This document shows, one piece after another, positions 59,221 to 64,000 of a DNA stretch of 64,000 nucleotides. The stretch spans positions 62,001-126,000 of the forward strand of contig NZ_JBIUAG010000024.1 in the NCBI RefSeq assembly GCF_044547355.1, read 5' to 3'. This stretch comes from Kutzneria sp044547355 (GTDB taxonomy: Bacteria > Actinomycetota > Actinomycetes > Mycobacteriales > Pseudonocardiaceae). Every line of letters begins with the position of its first letter. The first letter of the stretch is position 1. Below the pieces are notes generated by a model. It was not told the DNA's origin, did not search any database, and saw nothing but the letters and a program-made list of their open reading frames with translations. Both the position numbers and the translations under genes were made by a program.

Positions 59221-59335
59221 GTTGCGAAATGTTGCGAGCCTTACCCAGGTGGGCCGATCGACGTCGGCAAGCTGGTGACAGCCGTTGACGTGGGGTGATT
59301 GGCGGGGAGAGCATGTCACTGCAACACCTCGCAAC
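59221..59335. promoter_or_regulatory. Inverted GTTGCG repeats between divergent gene sets
   Basis: GTTGCG occurs at 59221 and again 10 bp later at 59231; its inverse GCAAC occurs at 59321 and 10 bp later at 59331. The two pairs are in opposite orientation about 100 bp apart, just before the minus-strand and plus-strand genes respectively. A likely operator set for the XRE regulator encoded downstream. Confidence 0.5.
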
Positions 59336-59358
59336 GTGGGTGACACGGGAGGCACGCA

Positions 59359-59565
59359 ATGCAGCTGACGTTGGTCGTACGAGACCCTGACTCCAACCCA
59401 ACCGGATCGCCCACCCTTTACCGGACCGATCGTGGGTCATGGGTCGTGCAGGGCTGGGTAGTGGATGATCCGGGTGCCCTGGCGGCAATGGATATCCCTG
59501 CCGGGGAGACCTGTGTGGAAATTCCCGACCGGATGATCCCGTTTTTCCAGCAGAACGGCCAGTGA
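59359..59565 (+). CDS. Small DUF6879-associated protein
   Basis: A 68-aa protein starting MQLTLVVRDPDSN, with SPTLYRTDRGSWVVQGW. Proteins of this kind often precede DUF6879 genes in actinomycetes. ATG with GGAGG 10 nt upstream. First gene of a three-gene operon with the DUF6879 and XRE genes; biochemical role unknown. Confidence 0.75.
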   Translation: MQLTLVVRDPDSNPTGSPTLYRTDRGSWVVQGWVVDDPGALAAMDIPAGETCVEIPDRMIPFFQQNGQ

Positions 59566-59569
59566 AGGG

Positions 59570-60094
59570 GTGGCTTCGATCACCGACCGGGAGTTCGATG
59601 AGCTGCTGGCTTCGGGATTCGTCAGGGAGGCTGTTCACCTCGAAACCAGGGATGCCTACGGCACCGCGGTTGAGCTGCCACACATGGCGCAGTGGGTCGC
59701 AGGCGAGCCGGACGATCTTGCGTGGTTGGACGGTTGGTGCGATCAACTGAAGCTGCATGTTGCGGCTGGGCGGTCGGTGCGGCGGGTTCGCATCGTGTCG
59801 GAACCGTTGAGCGACTATCAGCGCTGGTCGTACAGCATTGCAAGCCCAATGGTCAATGCCGGGGAAGACATACGTTGGATACCGCGCAAAGGTGTTTCAT
59901 CTATTGGACTGCCAGGCAACGACTACTACCTGTTTGACGAGCGCCTAGTCGTGTTTCTTCACTACGCCGGTAATGGGCTTGGAATCGACAAAACTGCGTC
60001 AACCGATCCGGCTGATATTCTGCTATGTAGAATGGCATTTGAGACCGTGTGGCCTCTGGCAATTCCTCACTATGAGTACACGCCCATCGTCTGA
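59570..60094 (+). CDS. DUF6879 family protein
   Basis: A 174-aa protein matching DUF6879: an EFDELLASGFVREAVHLETRD start, a middle Arg-rich RSVRRVRIVSEPLSDYQRW and the C-terminal GNDYYLFDERLVVFLHY. The family is found with helix-turn-helix regulators in actinobacterial genomes and islands; activity unknown. Its end overlaps the XRE gene by 23 nt. Confidence 0.82.
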   Translation: MASITDREFDELLASGFVREAVHLETRDAYGTAVELPHMAQWVAGEPDDLAWLDGWCDQLKLHVAAGRSVRRVRIVSEPLSDYQRWSYSIASPMVNAGEDIRWIPRKGVSSIGLPGNDYYLFDERLVVFLHYAGNGLGIDKTASTDPADILLCRMAFETVWPLAIPHYEYTPIV

Positions 60095-60956
60095 CGCTGC
60101 AAAAGCGGCGCAGGCGGCACTCGGGGCGCGGCTGCGGGACCTGCGTAAAGACGCGGGACACACCGGCCGCGCCCTTGCTGTGCTCACTGGGCAGCACTAT
60201 ACTCGCGTCTCCAAAATCGAAAACGGCATCCAACCGCCCACTGATAGCGATATTCGGGCTTGGTGTGTTGCATGCGGAGCTGAAGGGCAAGTTCCGGACC
60301 TGATAGCCAGCTTGCGGGCCGTTGAGTCGGCGTACGTCGAGTTTCGTCGACAGGCTCGGTCTGGCATGAAACGTGTGCTTGGGGCGCATACGCTCGCCAC
60401 TTATAGGCGTACCCGCCTGTTTCGAATCTATGAACACAACGCTGTGCCTGGCTTGTTTCAGACCGCGGACTACTGTGCCGCCATGCTCCGCAGGTGGATC
60501 GACTTCCTTGACATCGTTGATGACCTGGATGAAGCGGTCGCTGTGCGAATGGAGCGACAGCGCATTCTTTACCGTGGAGACAAGAGGTTTATTGCGATCA
60601 TGGAGGAACAGGCGCTGCGGACATGGTTTGGCACAGCTGAAATTCAGGCCGGTCAGCTCGATCGACTCTTGGCGCTATCGACGCTTCCTAACGTTGTTGT
60701 GGGCATCGTGCCAATGATGACCCTTCGGGTAGGTCCTGTACCGTCGGGTGGGTTCTGGATTTTCGACGATAAACGAGTCGCGCTCGAAACGCCAACGGCG
60801 AGTATTGATGTCACTCAACCCGGCGAACGTCGTCTGTATGAGACCTTGTTTGAGGAGGTGAGGAAATCGGCCGTGTTCGGCGCTGCTGCGCGAAGAATTA
60901 TTACCCGCACCTTGGCGAAAATTGACGATCTAATGACCGGCGGGGCTGACGTGTAA
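60072..60956 (+). CDS. XRE-family regulator with DUF5753 domain
   Basis: A 294-aa regulator: an N-terminal helix-turn-helix (about residues 12-70; LRDLRKDAGHTGRALAVLTG and YTRVSKIENG) and a C-terminal DUF5753 ligand-type domain (about 100-280; YEHNAVPGLFQTADYC). ATG 60072 lies inside the end of the DUF6879 gene. Such regulator sets are abundant in streptomycetes and related genera and often control adjacent small genes. Codon use is less GC-biased than the flanks. Confidence 0.88.
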   Translation: MSTRPSSDAAKAAQAALGARLRDLRKDAGHTGRALAVLTGQHYTRVSKIENGIQPPTDSDIRAWCVACGAEGQVPDLIASLRAVESAYVEFRRQARSGMKRVLGAHTLATYRRTRLFRIYEHNAVPGLFQTADYCAAMLRRWIDFLDIVDDLDEAVAVRMERQRILYRGDKRFIAIMEEQALRTWFGTAEIQAGQLDRLLALSTLPNVVVGIVPMMTLRVGPVPSGGFWIFDDKRVALETPTASIDVTQPGERRLYETLFEEVRKSAVFGAAARRIITRTLAKIDDLMTGGADV

Positions 60957-60961
60957 TGGGG

Positions 60962-61330
60962 CTAGAACCAGCTAGAGTCTCGTTTGATGCCATCTGGGCG
61001 AACTTGTTCTGTGTAGCCATTTTCGAATTGAACGATAATTGAATCGGACAGCAGGCCTCGCTCCATGCTGACGATCTCACCGCTAGTGCCAGCGGGTACG
61101 GCTCCGCCGAGGATGCCGCCGAGGTTGCGCCGCGCACTGACGGAATCGCCCTCGCTGTAATCCCCAAAGGTGGCAGAGACTCTGTTGTCAACGTCCGAGC
61201 CGACGTTAGACGTCGGCCCCTTGTCTGAAGTGCGATCTCCTGGCCGGAACGGCACGAACGCCGCCAGCTCGTCGGGATCCGCCTGAACGTCCTCCCACTG
61301 ATGATGGCTGCCTGACTCCGGTCGCGACAT
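60962..61330 (-). CDS. Hypothetical protein of the element
   Basis: A 122-aa protein, acidic and probably disordered in the first 65 residues, with a compact C-terminus (NLGGILGGAVPAGTSGEIVS, QFENGYTEQV) that could be a small beta-barrel. No family recognised. Its stop lies 5 nt from the convergent XRE gene. ATG 61330 is the most likely start; a longer start is possible. Confidence 0.5.
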   Translation of the reverse strand: MSRPESGSHHQWEDVQADPDELAAFVPFRPGDRTSDKGPTSNVGSDVDNRVSATFGDYSEGDSVSARRNLGGILGGAVPAGTSGEIVSMERGLLSDSIIVQFENGYTEQVRPDGIKRDSSWF

Positions 61331-61342
61331 GTTGCACCACAC

Positions 61343-61899
61343 CCTTCATGCTCAACTGACCTTGCTTCAGTCTCGTCCTTGACCGCCGGCTTCGTCGCCG
61401 AAACTGGCAGACGTGTCAGGGTGGGAGCGCCCAGGCCGACGCCTTGGTGTGTCGGCACCCCCGCCGATGCCTGGGCAGACTTCCCTTCGTTGCAGGTCAG
61501 GGGGAAATATAGAACGTATGGTCGGTGAGGATCTGTCTGGGCGGACGAAACAGGGGTGGCCGATTGCCTCACCATGGCGTCCTGCGTGGGTCAACCTGCC
61601 AGCGTTGTTCCCGATGTCGGAGGGCGTGGTTGCGAGAGTGGCTGACGGGGGTCGCCGTCGACCGGGAGGTCGTCGGCGTCGTTCGGCGATGGCTCTCCGA
61701 GCGGATGGCGGTCTGTGGTTCGCTCAGTGCAACTACCGGCACCCGTGCCTCGATGGTCGACCCGACGGCGAGGCGGCTGTTGATCAGTGGGCGCCCGCTA
61801 CTGCCCTTCGACCTCGAACCGAGCAGTCGACCGCGGTTGGTGACGAGTAGGGCGACGTTTCCTCTCAGGCCCCCAATTCAGTGTTCATGAACAGCAAGC
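61343..61899. other. Unassigned 0.55 kb, no supported gene
   Basis: Competing frames on both strands (notably forward 61413-61850 and 61525-61890) all look like low-complexity Arg/Pro shadow translation, and none has a recognisable domain. It may contain a degraded gene. Lower GC than the chromosomal flanks. Confidence 0.4.
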
Positions 61900-63198
61900 T
61901 CAGACCAAGGTGTCGATGGTGGCACCGTCGCCGATCCCCTCGGGACGGATTTCGTAAAGGTCAGGTTCGATCTCGATGGAGTAGATGCGAATTCGCTCAA
62001 CCCATTGATCTGGCCAGCGTGTTTCGCTTGACCAGCGCAAGCCGTCAAGACGGATTCCGTGTAGATTTGCTTGCCTGAGATCGGCGTTGGTCATGTTGGT
62101 GAGCGCATCGCTTAGACGATTGCAACCGAGAGTCAATTCGAGATGAAATTCTTGACGATCATCGAGATTGTTGGCGAGGTCGCGGATGCGATTGCGATCG
62201 AACTCGATGGCGCGGGCAAGGGTGTAAGTGAGATTGCGATTGAACGCTCGGTAGGGGCTGAGGGGGTGGTCAAATATATTCACGTACGCGTGGACAAAAT
62301 CGAGATTGGGGTTGCTAAGGGCGCTGTGTGTGAGATTGAGATTGAGGTCATAAGCGTTTGCGAGGTCGACGATTAGGTCGTTAGTGAGGATGCTTGCGTG
62401 AGCAAGGAATCGATTGAGGGTGCTGGCGGATTCGGGGGTTGGGGGATTTCTGTGTCCGATTACGCGGTTGAGGGTGAGGGAATGCGCCAGGACGTCAACG
62501 AGAGCGAGGTCAAGGTTGAGGTCGAGAGCGTGGGCGAGGGTGCGGGCGAGGGGACGCACGGGGTTGAAGGGATCGAAGGTGAGGTCGAGGGTGAGGTCGC
62601 TAGCTAGATCGATGTCACGGTCGAGGTCGATGTCATGGTCGAGGTTGAGGTCGATGTGGCTGGCAACCTCGCGTGCTCGTGAGAGGACGCGCGTCAGCTC
62701 ATGTGCGCGGATGCGTGCGAGTTTGGGTCCGAATCTGGAATCGAGGTCGCGGTCACCTGTGAGGTCCCCAAGGAGGTCGTAGGCACGGAAGGTCAACTGC
62801 GCTGTAGATCGGAGCGCCGCTAGGTCCTTCATTGAAAACCAAGCCCGCACCACGAGCCGCTCGTAGGGCAGTAGGGTGGCGAAAGTAGCGGCGAACTCAT
62901 TCAGTGCACTGCCAGTATCTTTCCTGGGTGTATCGCTCAGCGAGTCGTGGATGTGCTGGCGGCCAGTATGCAGGCGGATCCATTGGTCCAACAGGTCGTC
63001 GTCGGCCTGGGTGGTTGTGGGGCGTGAATTGTGTTCGTCTGTGTCGGTGCCGGGTGTGAAGGCGGGGGTGGAGCCCGCGAGCGCGGCAATTAGCCGCCTT
63101 CCGAACGTGACAGCCTCGGTGATCGTTCGCGTCGTAAAGGCGGGGGTGGAGCCGGACAGCGCCGACAGGAGCCGCCGGCCGATGCTGTCACGAGGCAT
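61900..63198 (-). CDS. Asp/Leu-repeat protein with NACHT-type C-terminus
   Basis: A 432-aa protein. The N-terminal ~85 residues are Ser/Thr-rich with two copies of a LSGSTPAFT/LAGSTPAFT motif. Residues about 85-180 are helical. From about 190 to 360 the chain is built of Asp/Leu-rich alternating repeats (DLDRDIDLASDLTLDLTFD). The end holds a pentapeptide-like ADLRQANLHGIRLDGLRW and a conserved-looking tail WPDQWVERIRIYSIEIEPD. As I recall, actinobacterial NACHT proteins carry this kind of repeat plus tail as their sensor end; here the NTPase is missing. It overlaps the small membrane-protein gene upstream by 11 nt. Start ATG 63198; GTG 63207 also possible. Confidence 0.72.
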   Translation of the reverse strand: MPRDSIGRRLLSALSGSTPAFTTRTITEAVTFGRRLIAALAGSTPAFTPGTDTDEHNSRPTTTQADDDLLDQWIRLHTGRQHIHDSLSDTPRKDTGSALNEFAATFATLLPYERLVVRAWFSMKDLAALRSTAQLTFRAYDLLGDLTGDRDLDSRFGPKLARIRAHELTRVLSRAREVASHIDLNLDHDIDLDRDIDLASDLTLDLTFDPFNPVRPLARTLAHALDLNLDLALVDVLAHSLTLNRVIGHRNPPTPESASTLNRFLAHASILTNDLIVDLANAYDLNLNLTHSALSNPNLDFVHAYVNIFDHPLSPYRAFNRNLTYTLARAIEFDRNRIRDLANNLDDRQEFHLELTLGCNRLSDALTNMTNADLRQANLHGIRLDGLRWSSETRWPDQWVERIRIYSIEIEPDLYEIRPEGIGDGATIDTLV

Positions 63199-63532
63199 CG
63201 TCTGCACCTCCGTCGAGTTGCGGCCGACCGTCACCGTCGTCGGCCGGAAGGAGCGTCTCCACGTACTTTGCCACCTTCTTGACAACGACCGGCGCGGCAG
63301 CGCCCATTCCGAAGGCGATGAAGTCATTGGCGACGATCCCCGTGGTAGACACGGCAGCGGTGGTGGCCGAGGCGATGCTGAGCTGGATGATGATCGACGC
63401 TGCGTAGACGCCCCCGCCTGGTCCCTTCGGGCGAGCCCACGGCCACCCCTTGACCCGCCGGGAAGCCTCCAGGAAGACAACGCCGATATTCGACGCGGCG
63501 CCGACTAGCCCCCACAAGGCGTACTGCCACAT
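63188..63532 (-). CDS. Small membrane protein, partner of the repeat protein
   Basis: A 114-aa protein with two membrane segments: residues 1-20 (MWQYALWGLVGAASNIGVVF) and about 38-75 (an Ala/Ile-rich double span). A Lys-rich VVKKVAKYVETLL helix and an acidic tail follow. ATG 63532 is 6 nt after TACCTT on the minus strand (63544-63539), so it is leaderless. It is the first gene of a two-gene operon beside the right att site, the usual cargo position in small islands. The function is unknown; membrane protein plus sensor-like protein suggests a defence pair. Confidence 0.72.
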   Translation of the reverse strand: MWQYALWGLVGAASNIGVVFLEASRRVKGWPWARPKGPGGGVYAASIIIQLSIASATTAAVSTTGIVANDFIAFGMGAAAPVVVKKVAKYVETLLPADDGDGRPQLDGGADDAS

Positions 63533-63673
63533 GCGGTGAAGGTACGCGAGTGAGTCTGCACACATACTTGGGCCCGGCGGCTGGGAGCGGTGGTAGACGA
63601 CCGCGGCCAACTACTCCCTGGAGACGGTGTTGATGCCTCGTGAGGAGTAGAGCGGGAGCGACAGGACGCCGCC

Positions 63674-63690
63674 TTGCCCTATTCCTGCCT
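63674..63690 (+). repeat. Candidate integrase arm site, right
   Basis: CTTGCCCTATTCCTGCC, 16 of 17 bases identical to 57392-57408 and in the same orientation, 65 bp inside the right att site. Confidence 0.45.
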
Positions 63691-63754
63691 TGCGGGACCG
63701 GCCGGTGGTGCGGTGCGGCGGATTCCGCAGGTCACAGGCTTGTACTCGCTGTCT

Positions 63755-63811
63755 AGGCAGGCCCCTTAAAAGGGTCAGAGTGTCGGTTCGAGTCCGATCG
63801 GGGGCACTCAG
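63755..63811 (+). repeat. Attachment site, right (57-bp direct repeat)
   Basis: Exact copy of the tRNA 3' segment at 57233-57289. It lacks the tRNA 5' third, so it is a displaced tRNA fragment and not a functional gene. Confidence 0.93.
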
Positions 63812-63861
63812 AGTGATGACAACGCTGACAGAGCGCCGGCCGTCATCCGATGGTGGGTAGT

Positions 63862-64000
63862 TCACGGTCCGCCGAGTGACCAGGCTCGGCGGCTGCCGCG
63901 GGCCAGCGCGCGGGCCCGGCGGACCAGGTCGTCGATGACCGCGGCGTCGGCCGAGGGCGGGGTGCCGGTGGTCGGGTCGCAGCAGCTGGGCTTGGTGCGG
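63862..64000 (-). CDS. Partial hypothetical protein (5' end beyond window)
   Basis: The minus-strand frame entering from the window edge reads RTKPSCCDPTTGTPPSADAA, then a basic helix VIDDLVRRARALARGSRR and stops at 63862-63864. Composition and GC match the chromosomal backbone, so this is the first gene beyond the element. Too little is visible to name it. Confidence 0.55.
   Translation of the reverse strand, partial: RTKPSCCDPTTGTPPSADAAVIDDLVRRARALARGSRRAWSLGGP

Larger units (their letters stand above)
57233..63811. mobile_element. Integrated element of about 6.5 kb in a tRNA gene
   Basis: Bounded by 57-bp direct repeats, with a tyrosine integrase gene next to the left site, GC content clearly below the flanks (especially 59.4-63.1 kb), and gene families typical of mobile islands (DUF6879/XRE cassette). 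It has no replication, relaxase or FtsK-type transfer gene, so it is either a degraded integrative element or a satellite relying on a helper. The 5'-truncated integrase points to loss of mobility. Confidence 0.88.

Noticed and set aside
62143..62782. Forward frames over the Asp/Leu-repeat gene
   Set aside because: Glu/Val-rich translations are the complement of the Asp/Leu repeats on the minus strand; the minus frame has a coherent C-terminal motif and an upstream partner.
63755..63811. Second tRNA gene at the right end of the element
   Set aside because: Only the 3' two-thirds is present; it is the att repeat.

Overview
This is a very GC-rich actinomycete chromosome segment, most likely from the Pseudonocardiaceae. 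That placement is inferred from codon use, gene families and gene order; I could not run a search. From about 6.6 to 50.8 kb the order closely follows the Mycobacterium tuberculosis region Rv1002c-Rv1026 as I remember it: pmt, rsmI, metG, tatD, rpfB, rsmA, ispE, a fatty acyl-AMP ligase, pth, rplY, prs, glmU, a TetR regulator, mfd, mazG, an LpqU-like transglycosylase, eno, an FtsB-like protein, a DUF501 protein and ppx. Lineage-specific genes are inserted into this backbone.

Layout. 0-6.5 kb: a SNF2 helicase with a SWIM-domain partner, an ABC-2 exporter pair, a secreted lysyl oxidase-like protein and a small unknown protein. 6.6-23 kb: the pmt/rsmI divergent pair, metG, tatD, rpfB, rsmA, a metNIQ methionine importer behind a SAM-I riboswitch and a cysteine-containing leader peptide, ispE, an ABC-F ATPase and a fatty acyl-AMP ligase. 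23-31.5 kb, mostly minus strand: a secreted beta-domain protein, two mini-DivIVA proteins flanking pth, rplY, prs, glmU, a GGDEF protein and tRNA-Gln. 31.5-36.5 kb: an alpha/beta hydrolase and a desaturase diverging from an operator array, a TetR regulator, a broken polymorphic toxin with its likely immunity gene, and a DUF1445 protein. 36.7-50.8 kb: mfd, a SurA-like lipoprotein, mazG, two lytic transglycosylases, a HelR-like RNA polymerase recycling ATPase, eno, ftsB-like, DUF501 and ppx. 50.9-57.1 kb: an AbiEi/endonuclease-like protein, an S10 peptidase, a type-5 uracil-DNA glycosylase, a type II NADH dehydrogenase and a two-gene locus that looks like a graspetide (40-residue peptide plus ATP-grasp ligase).

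57.2-63.8 kb is a small integrated element of about 6.5 kb. It sits in the 3' end of a tRNA gene with a UAA anticodon and is bounded by a perfect 57-bp direct repeat (57233-57289 and 63755-63811). It carries a 5'-truncated tyrosine integrase fused back-to-back with a truncated formylglycine-generating-enzyme-like fragment, a DUF6879/XRE regulatory cassette with inverted operator repeats, and, next to the right att site, a two-gene module: a small membrane protein and an Asp/Leu-repeat protein whose C-terminus resembles that of actinobacterial NACHT proteins. That module is my best candidate for an undescribed, possibly anti-phage, system.

Two features run across the window. Many genes start 6-8 nt after a TANNNT -10 hexamer, which indicates leaderless transcripts (one promoter drives a leaderless upstream ORF coupled to mfd, and pmt and rsmI share overlapping divergent -10 boxes). 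Four copies of a 53-59 bp near-perfect palindrome with compensatory changes lie at gene 3' ends and probably act as bidirectional terminators.
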